A DNA stretch of 64,000 nt from Pythium myriotylum (GCA_023091665.1 JALJCQ010000015.1:3472001-3536000); one strand, 5' to 3'. Shown: positions 17,351-28,219, numbered from the stretch's first letter. Notes: generated by a model from the sequence alone, not told the origin. Made by a program: numbers and translations.

Positions 17351-20160
17351 TTAGAACAAGTTCTCCAACTCTCGCCATAGACCACGTACAGTTGTTCTCA
17401 TCTGAGGATCTGCTCCAGCGTCTAGAAGGCTCCGCACAAGACCGAAACAGTCGTCTCCGTTGCTATCGGGATTGATGCAGCGCAGTGCACAATGAAGCGG
17501 CGCATAGCCGTCCTGGCAGAACAAAGCCACTCCAATTAGCTCACGTGAACCCTCGAGTGAACTGCAGAAACGATCCCACTCACATGACCAAAGATCGATA
17601 GAGTCTCACTCGCGCCACAATCCAGCAAAAAGCTGATTTTTTCCAGTGTATGGCGTGGCTTCGCGTCGCAGAGCACGTGCATCGCAGTTCAACAATTCTA
17701 TTTCAAAGTAGAACGCGTGAACACACATCCTTTCACGGACGACAGTGCTCCTCTTACCTCGTCGAGATCAGTGATCGCTAAACCGTTGGTTACCAAGTAC
17801 TCGACCGGCTCGAGACTGTCCTCGCCGATCAGAACTTGGTGCAAAAGTCGATGCTATCTCTGCCATCAACACCGTTAGTACGCTTTAGAAGCTGAACGAG
17901 ACCAAGCTTTCACGTACGGTGTCTAGAGCACGGACGTCAAGACCGAACTCAGTCAGCAGTTTCAGCGTCTCGACCCGGATCCCTTTGCCATTCTTCACAG
18001 CGACGTACGGCGCGCACATTCCGTCGTCGTCCACCGCCATGGGATCCGCGCCTTGTTTGAGAAGATACTCGATGAGCTCGTAATGGTAGTCGAGCACAGC
18101 TGAGTGAAGGAGAGACTGCCCATTCTTGCGGACCACACAACATTTGCGATATCAGTGAACGATCGTTGTGCTATCAACCCACTCTCACCATCACCGACCT
18201 GGTTCCGCACATTGACATCGACGCCCTGAGAAACGAAGTGCCGGACAAAGTTGAGACGACCATGTGCGCACGCAACCATGAGCGCGGTCGACCCGTCCTA
18301 CAGTACCACCACGAGGACATCTGTCAGGGCAAACAGGATGCGCATGAAAGATGCCTTCTCTTCTCCACCCACCCTGCATGGAGCATCCAGATTTGCCCCT
18401 GATTCTAAGAGGATCTGTGCAATCTCCAAATTGCCTGATCGAGCTGCACATATCAGTGGTGTATCGCCCTACCGAGTAAACGCTATGTTTTAGAGTCCAC
18501 TCGAGAGCATCAGATACTTGGTCAACGTACCAGGTCGTCGATAGCGTTCGGGTCGTGCCCACGAGCCAGCAACTCTCGGATAGTACTCGCTTGGGCACCC
18601 TTTGCACACGCATCTTGGAGAGCCCCGCGCTCGAGTGAGGCATAGCGTTCGATCGCCTCACGCTCATCGGAAGACGCATTGAACCATCTGTCAACCTCGA
18701 CTTCTCCTAGCTCGGGTACTTGGTACGGAATTGGGGACATGGCCTCGATGCCGCCGGAGTCACGTTCCTCGATCCAGAGCAAGGCGCACTTGCGCAAACC
18801 ACTGAAGATCGTGAGAGGGTTCATGTACTCCTTCAAGTCACCACCGCCATGACCGGGATCCGATGAATTCGTTCTGTCCTCGCGTATCCGATATGTGTAC
18901 TCATCCCATGCTCTAACAGTGATCCAAATGCACATATTATAGTGTACAAGTCCACACTCTCGTCAAACTCATCCTCGCAGTCATAGAACTCATCCTTTGA
19001 CATCCGCACCAGATTTTCAAGGACGCGGAAGTGCCGTTCACATCCTCCGTCCCATTCAGCTCCGTGCGAGATCAACGCGTGCAAGGCGTTAATCTTTATT
19101 CCCCATTGATCCTACTAGTAGGATCACTTTCAACAACAGTTTTTTTTTTTTTTTGCAAAACAGGGGCTCTAAGGCTAAAACTGAATGGACAGGAAGGAAG
19201 TCAAAACAGCCGAGTGGGCTTCAAGTAGCGTTTGCCTCAGTCAAGACTCTCCTGGCGCATGATAATCGACGGCTCTATTTCACTGGCATGGTCAAAAACG
19301 CGTCCAGAGGGTAACCAAAGGCAAGTCTCCTCCAGTGGGCGAAGAAAAATGGGGCACGGGTTGCTCTCGAAGGCTCTGAAAGCAAATCTATAAGCAAGTC
19401 CAGCACTGGGACCACCTACAAACTCTCATTTACAAATCTATCGCGGGCCATCCTACTAGTAGTATTGTACCCATTCTATCGATATGCTTCTCCCCTGGGG
19501 ATTAAAGTTTAAACTTGGCATCTCGGAAAACAACGTGATCAGTCCTTCGCCCCGCAGAAACTTGATCATCTCCGCATCGTTCTTGGATCCAATCCTACTA
19601 TTAACAACTGCTCGCAGCAATCGACAATCCTGGACAAACAAAGATTAGTAGATCAGTTGATGGAGCCAACCACACTGCAATGCATGTACGCACTGTGTCA
19701 AGGCAACATGAATCGACTCCGATACTTGTCAAGTACTTGGCGACGTCAACGTGGCCGTGATCGCACGCCGCAATCAACGCTTGAGGCCCCAGCTATTGAC
19801 ACGTTCAGCGAGCCACAGCTTTCTCAGCTGAAGTTCCCACAACACCTGTCTCGACACGACAACAGCCACCAACCTCTTCCCAATTGGCGCCAGACTGTAC
19901 CAGCAAGTCGACGACATCCATGCGGCCCCTCTCAGCGGCGTAATACAAAGGCGAACGACTCTGAACAAGCACGTCAATTTGTCAACCAGATCGCGTGGAT
20001 TGCCAAACGAACAGACCTCATAGAGCTCGTTCACGTCGGCGCCGTTCGCCACAAGCTCGGCGATCGTGTCGAACGGACTGTTGCGGCAGTGCCACGCGAG
20101 TGGCTCGTCGCTTCTCGTCATCTTGCGCCGGCAAAATTCCCCTCCGAACGGATCCAACAA
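17351..20160 (-). CDS. Ankyrin-repeat protein gene, many short exons
   Basis: Reading the minus strand gives about a dozen exons with ankyrin signatures (TPLICAARSGNLEIAQILLESGAN; SPLYYAAERGRMDVVDLL; ALMVACAHGRLNFVRHF). Exons I could place are 20160-20017, 19960-19874, 19792-19694, from 19629, from 19093, ending 18531, 18468-18373, 18297-18199, 18124-17918, 17853-17758, 17697-17584 and 17512-17351. Introns are 56-81 bases with GT...AG ends. Nearly all are phase 0, and exons hold about one repeat. The 19629 and 19093 exons have uncertain donors. The exon at 17697-17584 has an in-frame TGA as its third codon, so the last part may be decayed or spliced otherwise. A retroposed fragment sits in the intron before 19093. 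The role is unknown; ankyrin repeats bind proteins. Confidence 0.75.
19122..19449 (-). mobile_element. Retroposed, 5'-truncated cDNA fragment with poly(A)
   Basis: The minus strand reads an open stretch of about 59 codons ending in TGA (19237-19239), then about 80 bases of apparent 3' UTR, then 16 consecutive A (poly-T at 19140-19155). The insert is flanked by the 13-base direct repeats ATCCTACTAGTAG (19109-19121 and 19450-19462). It lies inside an ankyrin-gene intron in the same orientation as the gene. An extra 18 bases lie between the poly(A) and the repeat. The source gene is unknown. The pattern fits LINE-type retroposition of an mRNA. Confidence 0.6.
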
Positions 20161-20163
20161 AAT

Positions 20164-20186
20164 AATACCGGTGTGCAGCCGGTATT
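20164..20186. repeat. 8-bp perfect inverted repeat before the ankyrin gene
   Basis: AATACCGG and CCGGTATT flank a seven-base loop, ending four bases from the predicted start codon. It could be a 5' UTR hairpin or a palindromic protein-binding site. Confidence 0.5.
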
Positions 20187-21446
20187 TTAATAAGCATCAG
20201 GTGCTCACCAGAGAGTAAGCGACTGCTCTGAGTTCAACTCTTCATGAATGCGTGGCGACTTTTTTTTAGAGCAATTTCCGTGACATAGCTCATCCTACAC
20301 TCAATACGTAGAGACGGCATGACGGTTTTGGTCTTCGAGCAAGCTCTCCTCGAGAAATTGAGAATGGTCTCCAAACTCGAGTGAAATCGAATCCAGCACT
20401 CAATACCCATTAGGAACCGGCGGCTCTGTTCCTAATGCCCACTCCTGATCCACCAGTCCTCGAAGCCGGACCCTCGATGAGTGGGCTACTCTTTCTCTTT
20501 CTCTCTCTCTCTCTCTCTTGAATCCACATTGGTTGAACTCAGTCGATTTCGCTTGCACCATCGTCACGATCATTATCTCCATATATTTCTACATCTTATG
20601 CTTCTCTGTCTTCGAAGAAAAGCTCCTCGTACTCATTGCCCACGCGGAAAGCGACGCAGCACGGCTGTTCAATACGATATTTGAACATGTAGCAGATGTT
20701 GTGGTCGACTCCAACTTGAAGTCTCCACTTTGAGGGCAACTTTCGATTAATAGCATTCCATCCGTCCGACCACCCAGAATGGCGCGGGCTACTTCGACAT
20801 CTTCACGACCTCTCTTTCCAGCGGCCAACGTCCACTTTCCAATGGACCCACGCTACAACTGCTTGCATACCTGCGTGAATAGCTACTGTGCCTCATGCAG
20901 TTGACGTCGACTGCAAAGGAATCGAAGTAGTCAGCGGTATTGAGACTCGATCACCGCAATACTGCACTTCTGGTTGACCGTGCTTGCTCCTTAGACGGTT
21001 GATCGATTCTTGCTCTGGTGCTGTGGTTCTTGCGATGGACCAATTGGCGTTTGCGAAGACCTTACGTCGGATTCCGAAGGAAACGAACATGCTCAACTCA
21101 CTCTTGACTGACTCGGCGACTCCGTGACCAGAAAATACCAACGTTCCACTTTCCTTCTCATGACCACCGACCGGTGAAAATCTAGCAGCTATCGCGTTTT
21201 CATCAGACACCGACGAGTCTCGAATCAAGACCGCGAAGAGCCAGAGCCAGAGATCCGATAGAACGTCCTCACAACTGTAGAGATAAAGAGTGACGCGGCG
21301 CTTCAAACGAACAACATCGATCTTCTGACTGATTTGAACTGACCACTGCTGACGAAGCAGCGGCTGGAGACCAGGCGGGCGCTTTTGCTTCAACGAACTG
21401 GAGAACCACTTCGCATTTTACACACGCACACACAAAAGAGACTGAG

Positions 21447-21464
21447 ATGGCTACATGTAGCCAT
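21447..21464. repeat. 18-base perfect palindrome, copy 1
   Basis: ATGGCTACATGTAGCCAT reads identically on both strands. An exact second copy occurs at 32435-32452, upstream of membrane-protein gene A1. It may be a binding site for a dimeric regulator or a mobile short repeat. Confidence 0.75.
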
Positions 21465-21804
21465 GTCCCTATATTAGGATCACACGGCAACTCGCGACGC
21501 ATCCAACTCTCAGTGATGGCACATGCAATTTCCACGCAACTCGGCTTCGTTCATACTGGTACACTCTCTTGCACTCGTCTGCCTCGGCTGAGCCTTCTCT
21601 CTCCCTCACTGCTCCATGCGTCGCAGCGAGAAGCCCCCGGCCGACGAGCAAATAGAAAAAAGATAAATGAAAGAATACAAACTATACAACATGCAGGCAT
21701 CAAAAATCTACGTGGGCCTCTCTCTGCGTCGTCTTGTTCGTCCGTCTAGTGTCGATGAGTCGCCCCATCTCATCTCATCCCATGCCATACTGCCCGGCTG
21801 CTCC

Positions 21805-22713
21805 TCACCGATAGCTCGGCGGGAACCTGCTGGGCGGTTGGCGAGGCCGCCTCTCGATCGGCAGCGAGTTGGAGTGGTGGAAGGCTCTTCGCGACGGCAC
21901 GTTGGCGTCGAGGCTCTGGCTCTGGCGGAAGGCCGGACGCGTGCGAGGGAACTTGGCGAAGGACGCCGGGTGCGTCGCCGGCGCGTTCGTGCTGCTGAGC
22001 AGACTGAGCGCCGCGAGGTCGAGCGTGCCGCCGTGGGCTCGCGGGTCGCCGACGTCCCAGTTCGACTTTCTCTTCTTGCGTCGCTCGAGGCGGAGCTTCT
22101 CACTGGGCGTGAGATCGTCGACTGTTGGCGTCAATGTTGGCGTCTTGCGTTTCGACGCGGTGGGTTTCTGTTCCACGACCACGCCAACGTCGTCGTCGTC
22201 GTGGATGCTCTCGGAGGACGTGAGCGACGACGACGACGACGCCGACGACGGTGGCGGCGGCGGTGGTGGGCGCGACGGGTCCACGAGCATCTTCCCGGGC
22301 GACGCCTCGTTCTCCTTGACTTTGTTGGCCGACGGACTGATGGACGCCGACGTTGGCGTTGGACTCGAGCGATCGCCGGACGGCGAGAGCGTCGACGAGT
22401 GGGCAGGCGGCGACGGCATGGCCACGCGGAGATCGGCCGTGGCCTCGTTGGCGTCGGCACCGACGCCAACGCCAACGCCAACGCCACCGTCGACGACGAC
22501 CTCGCCGTCCTCGGGTCCGTTGGACGCCGACGACTGTTCTGGTTCCGGTTCCCGAGTCTGTTCCTGTTCGAGGCTCCAACGTTGGATCCATTTTTTCTTG
22601 GGGGTCGTGAGCTTGGGGAGCGTGGCTGCGTCTTGTTCCGGGGCTGTCGAGACCCGCAGGGGCGTCCGCCGGCGAAGCTGCGGAACGGTTCCGTGGGCGT
22701 CGGGCGTCCGCAT
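21805..22713 (-). CDS. Ser/Pro-rich protein with basic KRKSNWD segment, unknown
   Basis: This is a 302-residue protein of low complexity. It has a (GV)n run and an acidic stretch in the first third, poly-Pro and poly-Ser runs in the middle, and a conserved-looking charged segment, LRLERRKKRKSNWDVGDP, at about residue 215. That segment recalls the basic R/K-x-R-x-W-D element of some splicing factors, without being enough for a call. The tail repeats Arg/Ser/Pro with short hydrophobic motifs (FRQSQSLD, FHHSNSLP), which look like phosphorylation sites. It is likely a nuclear or signalling adaptor; the family is unknown. The opposite strand is also open but yields an Arg-repeat product of the kind expected from GC-rich antisense. 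Confidence 0.55.
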   Translation of the reverse strand: MRTPDAHGTVPQLRRRTPLRVSTAPEQDAATLPKLTTPKKKWIQRWSLEQEQTREPEPEQSSASNGPEDGEVVVDGGVGVGVGVGADANEATADLRVAMPSPPAHSSTLSPSGDRSSPTPTSASISPSANKVKENEASPGKMLVDPSRPPPPPPPSSASSSSSLTSSESIHDDDDVGVVVEQKPTASKRKTPTLTPTVDDLTPSEKLRLERRKKRKSNWDVGDPRAHGGTLDLAALSLLSSTNAPATHPASFAKFPRTRPAFRQSQSLDANVPSRRAFHHSNSLPIERRPRQPPSRFPPSYR

Positions 22714-23284
22714 GGTGGAGAAACCGTTCTCCCCCTGTCGCTTAGATTGATCTCCAGCGAGATTGATCTACCGAGAACGGTTCTCGCGGCCGCTGGAGTC
22801 GGCGAGGCGAAGAAGCTGCCGATGATGCGCCATGATAGCCGCTCGCCACGGCAATCCCGTTGGCGTTTGAAAAAACCTTATCCACAACAGTAAAAAACCT
22901 CGGGAAAGAATGATGCATAGACCAGGCAAGCCAGCGGGACAGATCCACTCAGATCGATCATTTACCATAAACAGGTGCAACTAGAAAGATTGGCTCCACT
23001 ATACGCTACCCAGATTACGTATTCTTCATACAATGCGCCATATCAACATACCTTGTTTTGGAGAAAGCAAAGGATGAGTTTCTCCAGTCAGCAATCTCGT
23101 GTTTGTGAAACCTGGTCCCTTGTTTCATGGGTACCTACCGTGACGAAACAAGGGATCTCACTCGCTCGTGTGGTCCACCCCAATCCGTTACTACGAGACA
23201 GGCGGTTCAACGACCATCACTCCCAATACCCCCTCACGAGCCAAAAGTGAGATCCCATTTTCCCACCCACCGCCCCCCACCTCC
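22714..23284. other. Divergent intergenic region before CFAP58
   Basis: It contains a near-perfect inverted repeat around 22723-22783 with the shared core GAGAACGGTT/AACCGTTCTC. The sequence TCACTCCC (about 23218-23225), matching the oomycete initiator consensus YCAYTYY, lies about 65 bases before the CFAP58 start. No gene is seen. Confidence 0.4.
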
Positions 23285-25906
23285 ATGGCCGAGACCACCT
23301 CGTCGTTGCTCGCAGCCTCTGCCGCCATGGGCGGCTACTCGCTCGACCAGCAAAACGCAGCAGGCGGCCAGGCGCTCACGGACGCCGAGGCCGCGGCCGT
23401 GGCTGTCGGCGCGAGCCTGATCGCCGAGATGCAGGGCGTGCTGGCCCACGTGCCCGAGGCCATCTCGCTCTACCGCAACGAGCTGGACAAGCTGCTCACG
23501 GCGTGCATCAAGTCGCAGGAGAGCGAGCAGCGGCTCGTCCACCGCACGAAAGAGATCTTGAGCGAGATCCAGACGAGCCACGAGGCCATGATGCGCGACC
23601 AGGAGGAAGAGAACGAGGCCATGGTGCAGAAAAAGAAGACGCGGCTCGAGCTCGACGCGATCCTTCAGCAAATCGCGGCGTCCAACCAGCTCGAGACCGA
23701 CAAGCAGCAGAAGCTCAACGATCTGCGCAGCAGCCTCGCGCTGCTGCAGGAAGAGCTCTCCAAGCTCTCGATGCCCGGCACGGGCGCCACGAGCGCCGAC
23801 GTCATGCTCAACGAAGAGCAAGAGATGAAGATCGCGAGCATGAAGAAGCAGCGCGCCGAGTACGCGCGCGACGTTGAAGCCAAGGGATCCACTTTGCAGG
23901 ATCTGCGCCTGGAGACGTCCAATCTCTACGCGCTCGTGATGGAGGAAGAGGCCAGGAACGCGCAGCTCGAAGAGCAGCAGGCCAAGACCAGCGCGGCGAT
24001 CCAGGAGAAGCAGTCGCAGGCCGAGAAAGAGATGCGTCGCAAGAACAACCTCGAAAAAGACCTCAAGATGCAAAAGCAAACGCTCGAGCAGCTCGTCGCG
24101 GAGCTCGCGGCCAAAGAGCGGCAGAAAGACGACAACGAGCAGAATCTCCACAAGAAAGAGCTCATGCTGCGCGAGTCCAAGCAGAAAATGGAAAAGTACC
24201 TCAAGCAGTACGACGGGCTCTTCCGCACGACCCACCAGCTCACGGAGGAGATGCAGGCGCAGTGGCAGAAGAACGTCGAGATCCACAAGCTCAACGTGCA
24301 GATGGAGCAGGAGCTGCAAGCCAAAGAGTCGCAGATCCAGCAGGCCGTCAAGGACGCGACGCGCATTGAGAAGCTTCTCGAGATCGCTCGCGAGCAGCTC
24401 GCCGACATCGACACCAAGCGCAACGACTGCGAGATCGAGAAAGAGAAGATCAAGCTCGAGCTCAATGAGCTGCTCAACGGCTCGATCGAGAATGAGACCA
24501 AGCAGGGCGATCTGCTGCAAAAGAAGCTCGACGAGATGCTGCGCGAGCGCGAGGTGCTCAACAAGATGCTGGTCAAGGCCAACGACCGCTCGCAGGCCAC
24601 GTTCGATCTCATGAAGATCAAAGAGAACACGCTCAAGAACTTGCAGAACGAGATCAACGGGCTCAAGACGCAGGTCAAGAAGCAGCGCGCGCAGATCCAG
24701 CAGCTCGTGGGCGAGCGCGAAAAGTACGAGAAAGAGGCGACGCAGGCGACGCAAAAGTTCATGACGGCGCTCGAAGAGGCCAAGCTGCAGGACTTGCAGG
24801 TCGTGTCGCTGCAGCAGAAGATCGTCGAGAGCGAGAGCCGACTCAAGCAGCAGCAGAACCTCTACGAGGCCGTGCGCACGGACCGCAATCTCTACAGCAA
24901 GCAGCTTCTCGAGAGCCAGGAAGAGATCGGCGACATGAAGCGCAAGTTCAAGATCATGAACCACCAGATCGAGCAGCTCAAAGAAGAGATCACGTCGAAA
25001 GACCACGCGCTCGTGAAAGAGCACTTTGACCACCACAAAGTGGACAAAGAGAAAGAGATCCTCAAGAACGAGCTGCTGCGCATCAAGAAGCAGATCCAAA
25101 GCTCGGAGCAGATCATCTTGAACCAGGAGCTCGAGGTCACCAAGCTCGCCAAGATCATCCAAGAGGCCGACGACGAGAAGCAGCGGCAGCAAAAAGAGTT
25201 CGGCTCGGTCGTCCACGACCGCGACACGCTGCGGCAGCAGCTCATCCAGCGCAACGAGGAGCTGCGCGTGCTCTACGAGAAGATCAAGATCCAAAAGTCG
25301 ACGCTCGCCAAGGGCCACGCGCAGTTCCAGGACAAGTGTCGTGAGCTAGTGGCCCTGCAACGCCGAGTCCACGCGCTCTCGCTCGAGCGCGACGCGAGCG
25401 GCGACCAGCTGCAGCACGAGGCCGCGCTCCGGCGCGAAGTGCTCGCGCTCGAGAAGGAGCTGCTGGACGAGAAGACCAAGATCCGCGCGCTCTCGGACGA
25501 GCTCGAGCACCCGCTGAACGTCCATCGGTGGCGCAAGCTCGAAGGCAGCGACCCGACGCGGTTCGAGATGGTGCGCAAGCTCCAGGCGCTGCAGCGCAAG
25601 CTCATCCGCAAGTACGACGCCGCGGCGGCCAAGGACGCGCGCATCCTCGAGCAGGAGAAGCTCTACGTCGAGCTCAAGACCGTGCTGGCGAGGCAGCCCG
25701 GAGCCGAAGTGGCCGAGCAGCTCGCCGTGTACCGCGAGACGCTCAAGAGCAAGCAGACGCAGACGAAGGCGATGGAGGAGGAGCTGGCCATGTACAAGCT
25801 GCAGGTGCAGGAGTATCGTCGCGAGCACGAGCGGCTCGAGAGAGAGCGTCGGGGCATCGAGCAAGCTTGGCTCGAGCGAGCGAGCAGCATGGAGAGGAGC
25901 TGCTGA
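23285..25906 (+). CDS. CFAP58: Cilia- and flagella-associated protein 58
   Basis: The start at 23285 gives 873 residues, almost the same length as animal CFAP58 (about 870). After a short low-complexity head the whole protein is a long heptad-rich coiled coil. The diagnostic C-terminal block reads ELEHPLNVHRWRKLEGSD, then KLQALQRKLI, EKLYVELKTVLARQPGAEVAEQL and a MYKLQVQEYR end, a strongly conserved signature of CFAP58 (CCDC147). In animals and algae the protein is needed for axoneme and mitochondrial-sheath or flagellar assembly. Its presence implies an organism with flagellated zoospores. The gene is intronless. The long antisense frame on the other strand is a coiled-coil shadow. Confidence 0.92.
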   Translation: MAETTSSLLAASAAMGGYSLDQQNAAGGQALTDAEAAAVAVGASLIAEMQGVLAHVPEAISLYRNELDKLLTACIKSQESEQRLVHRTKEILSEIQTSHEAMMRDQEEENEAMVQKKKTRLELDAILQQIAASNQLETDKQQKLNDLRSSLALLQEELSKLSMPGTGATSADVMLNEEQEMKIASMKKQRAEYARDVEAKGSTLQDLRLETSNLYALVMEEEARNAQLEEQQAKTSAAIQEKQSQAEKEMRRKNNLEKDLKMQKQTLEQLVAELAAKERQKDDNEQNLHKKELMLRESKQKMEKYLKQYDGLFRTTHQLTEEMQAQWQKNVEIHKLNVQMEQELQAKESQIQQAVKDATRIEKLLEIAREQLADIDTKRNDCEIEKEKIKLELNELLNGSIENETKQGDLLQKKLDEMLREREVLNKMLVKANDRSQATFDLMKIKENTLKNLQNEINGLKTQVKKQRAQIQQLVGEREKYEKEATQATQKFMTALEEAKLQDLQVVSLQQKIVESESRLKQQQNLYEAVRTDRNLYSKQLLESQEEIGDMKRKFKIMNHQIEQLKEEITSKDHALVKEHFDHHKVDKEKEILKNELLRIKKQIQSSEQIILNQELEVTKLAKIIQEADDEKQRQQKEFGSVVHDRDTLRQQLIQRNEELRVLYEKIKIQKSTLAKGHAQFQDKCRELVALQRRVHALSLERDASGDQLQHEAALRREVLALEKELLDEKTKIRALSDELEHPLNVHRWRKLEGSDPTRFEMVRKLQALQRKLIRKYDAAAAKDARILEQEKLYVELKTVLARQPGAEVAEQLAVYRETLKSKQTQTKAMEEELAMYKLQVQEYRREHERLERERRGIEQAWLERASSMERSC

Positions 25907-27028
25907 GGCGGTTGGAACAAGACACCAACGTTGGCACGAGACCAAACCATTTGTTGGTTGTGTGATTTTTTGATGTTGTTGGTTTCGTTCTTTTTTTGGG
26001 GGAGGAGGGGGGACTCCGAGTTGAAGCAGACGGAGACCGCGAGCCGTTGGCGTTGGCGTGGGCGGAGGGAGCATCATTGCGCGTGTGAGCGCCGCAACTG
26101 GATCCTCGAGTCCGGCTCTTTGGATCACCGACCCCTTACTGGAGGTTGAACACGGCGAGGACGTGGGTGGGTGGGTGGCTGCCGCAATTCCGGCCTCTTC
26201 GTGGACGGCCGCAAGGTCGTTCAGGAGGGTTCGGTCGCATCCGTCACCAGCGGTCGAGTGATGGATTGGAAGCAACGGATCCATCCACACATAGTCAATC
26301 AATCTCGAGCACCGCTCTTCGGATCTGTTTCCTTCGGGAGGAACGCCATGAGAGAGCCGGGAGGAAGGAAGGAAGGGAGTGTGCCCGATGAGTCTGCTCG
26401 CGGCTCGCTATGCAGCGCTGGTGAGACACGGCCCGCGTCATCACGTGGGTCATTCTGAGATTGATGATGACGACGCCGCGCGAAGCTTTTGAGGCGCGGG
26501 AAGGAAAGGAAAGGGATGGGGAACGGGATCCACCCGCAAGGGACACAAGCCCGTGACTTGGACGAGGGCTCGGGGATGACGGTCCACCCGCCAACACGGC
26601 GTTGCAGTTGGGCCCGACCGACCGACCGACCGACGGGGCGCGACTGTCTTGTTCCAACGTTCGTTCGCGCAAGCAGCCGAGCGCCATCATGGCGAGAGAG
26701 ATCAACGCCGCCTCTTTTTCAACGTCGCCGCCCTCAAGCGCTTCTCCATGGAAGAGCGCTCCCTTGGCGATGCAGCTGCGTGTATTCGCACTAGCGAGAG
26801 TTGGCAAAGTTGGCGAGGTCAAAGTTGGCGGTAGTAGAGTTGGCGGTAGTAGAGTTGGCGGCAAGCGTTGGCGCAGCAATCGCTTGATGAGAGGTTTCCT
26901 GGGTGTGTGTATATGGAGGGATCTGGCGGAGCGAAGTGGTTCAACGAGTGGCTCTATTCATTGTATTCATGCTCTCTATGGGGAATGGTTTAATGGGTGG
27001 GGGGATGATTTGCTACTACTTTCGACTA
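25907..27028. other. 1.1-kb intergenic region without a supported gene
   Basis: Open frames on both strands overlap each other and have no recognisable domains. A three-copy tandem repeat of a 15-base unit (AGTTGGCGGTAGTAG) lies at 26823-26862. GTTGGC-type motifs recur nearby. Confidence 0.4.
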
Positions 27029-28219
27029 CTACTTCTGGTGGAAGGCCTCGTGGCACGGGGGAGACAGCCAGAGCGGCACCTGGCGAGGGCACGCGGCGCT
27101 GAGCGACGGCAGGCGGTCGCTGCGCGGGCGCTTGAGCAGCGGCGACGTCGAGTGGCCCGTCGGCGGGTACGCGTTGTACATGAGCGGCGTCAGCGGGCGC
27201 TCGGTGGGCATGGCCATCACTTGGTTGTGGGCCGAGAGCAGCGAGTGGATGGACGAGGAGGAGGAGGCCGACGACGACGACGGCGACGTGTCCATGCGCG
27301 CCGGGCTCGCCACGGGCGTGGTCAGGAGGGCCATGGAGGACGGCGGCGCGCTGTTGGTGCGCACGCCGACGCGCTTGGAGCCGCCGGCGCGGATGTGCAC
27401 GAGCACGTAGTCGCCGTTCTCGCCCGAGCCGTCGGCGTTGGCGAGCATGACGGCGTGCATGCGCATGACTTTTTTCTTCTCGCTCGAGCTGCGGTGGGTC
27501 TTGCTGTAGCACGTGGCCGTGATGTAGCGCACGAGCGGCTGCTTCTTGGGCAGGCCCGTGACGAAGCTCATCTTGCGCCACTCAAACTCCTTGGTCGAGT
27601 CACAGCGGCGCACCGACTCGATCGCGCCCTTGGCGTTCTTGGTCGTCACGGTCGCTTTCTTCTTGCGCGGGAACCCGAACGAGCCGCGCCCGAGAAGCTG
27701 GCTGCACTTGAGAAAGTACATGCACGACTTTGGCTCGTTGTAGATGAACTCGGGCTGCAGCGGCACGCCGCGCGGGTCGACGCCGAGATCGTAGACCGGG
27801 ATGTGGGCCTTGCGGCTCTCGTCCGTGAGGAGGTCGAAGTACTCGTTCGCCGTCGGCCACGGCGTCTTGTCTTCGGCCTCGTCGTCGTCTTCCATCGACG
27901 TCTCCGACTCGACGGGCGACGGGCTCGACGTCGCCGAGCGAGGCACGGCGTGGTACGCGCCATGCGGCGGCGACATGCCCGACGCCATGGAGCTGCTCAC
28001 GGGCGGCGGCGCCAACACGGAGAACGCGTGCATGCTCGGGCGCAGCACCTGCGAGAGCGTCGGCAGCAGCCCCGCGGCGCGCGGCGCATAGCCGAGACTG
28101 GGCGCCTGGAAGGCGTGGAGCGGCGGCAGCTCGGACTGCTCGTCCTGGCGCGGGCGCTTGCGCGCGACGGTGGCCATGTCAAGCGGGCGGTCCATGGAGG
28201 CGTAGCGCATCGAGGGCAT
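27029..28219 (-). CDS. Unrecognised protein with conserved central basic domain
   Basis: The start at 28219 gives 396 residues; three further Met codons follow within 15 residues, so the exact start is open. The flanks are low complexity (Ser, Pro, His). The central part (about 135-280) is ordered in character. It has PTANEYFDLLTDESRKAHIP, then PEFIYNEPKSCMYFLKCS and a basic core with KKKATVTTKNAKG, and ends with repeated Ser/Lys and HAVML strands. A putative nuclear-localisation stretch, RKRPRQ, lies near the N-terminus. I recognise no named family. The mix of a basic ordered core, disordered ends and an NLS suggests a nuclear regulator. The antisense frame is an Arg/His-rich shadow. Confidence 0.6.
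   Translation of the reverse strand: MPSMRYASMDRPLDMATVARKRPRQDEQSELPPLHAFQAPSLGYAPRAAGLLPTLSQVLRPSMHAFSVLAPPPVSSSMASGMSPPHGAYHAVPRSATSSPSPVESETSMEDDDEAEDKTPWPTANEYFDLLTDESRKAHIPVYDLGVDPRGVPLQPEFIYNEPKSCMYFLKCSQLLGRGSFGFPRKKKATVTTKNAKGAIESVRRCDSTKEFEWRKMSFVTGLPKKQPLVRYITATCYSKTHRSSSEKKKVMRMHAVMLANADGSGENGDYVLVHIRAGGSKRVGVRTNSAPPSSMALLTTPVASPARMDTSPSSSSASSSSSIHSLLSAHNQVMAMPTERPLTPLMYNAYPPTGHSTSPLLKRPRSDRLPSLSAACPRQVPLWLSPPCHEAFHQK

Larger units (their letters stand above)
20161..21804. other. 1.6-kb region without a recognised gene
   Basis: It holds a perfect 8-bp hairpin at 20164-20186 (AATACCGG/CCGGTATT) just before the ankyrin start, a CT-rich tract near 20493-20518 and an 18-base palindrome at 21447-21464. 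Open frames at 20518-20733 (+, with one hydrophobic segment) and 20893-21393 (-, with one hydrophobic segment) show no family I recognise. They could be exons of an uncharacterised gene. Confidence 0.4.

Noticed and set aside
20893..21393. Possible fragment of membrane family A
   Set aside because: One hydrophobic segment and an aromatic run looked similar at first, but none of the family A block motifs are present.
21667..22893. 408-residue plus-strand open frame
   Set aside because: Its product is dominated by Arg repeats from GTC/CGT-rich DNA. The minus-strand product is a more credible protein, though neither is certain.
23234..25318. 694-residue minus-strand open frame
   Set aside because: It is Leu/Glu/Arg-rich, lies wholly antisense to CFAP58 and is what the reverse frame of a GC-rich coiled-coil gene looks like.
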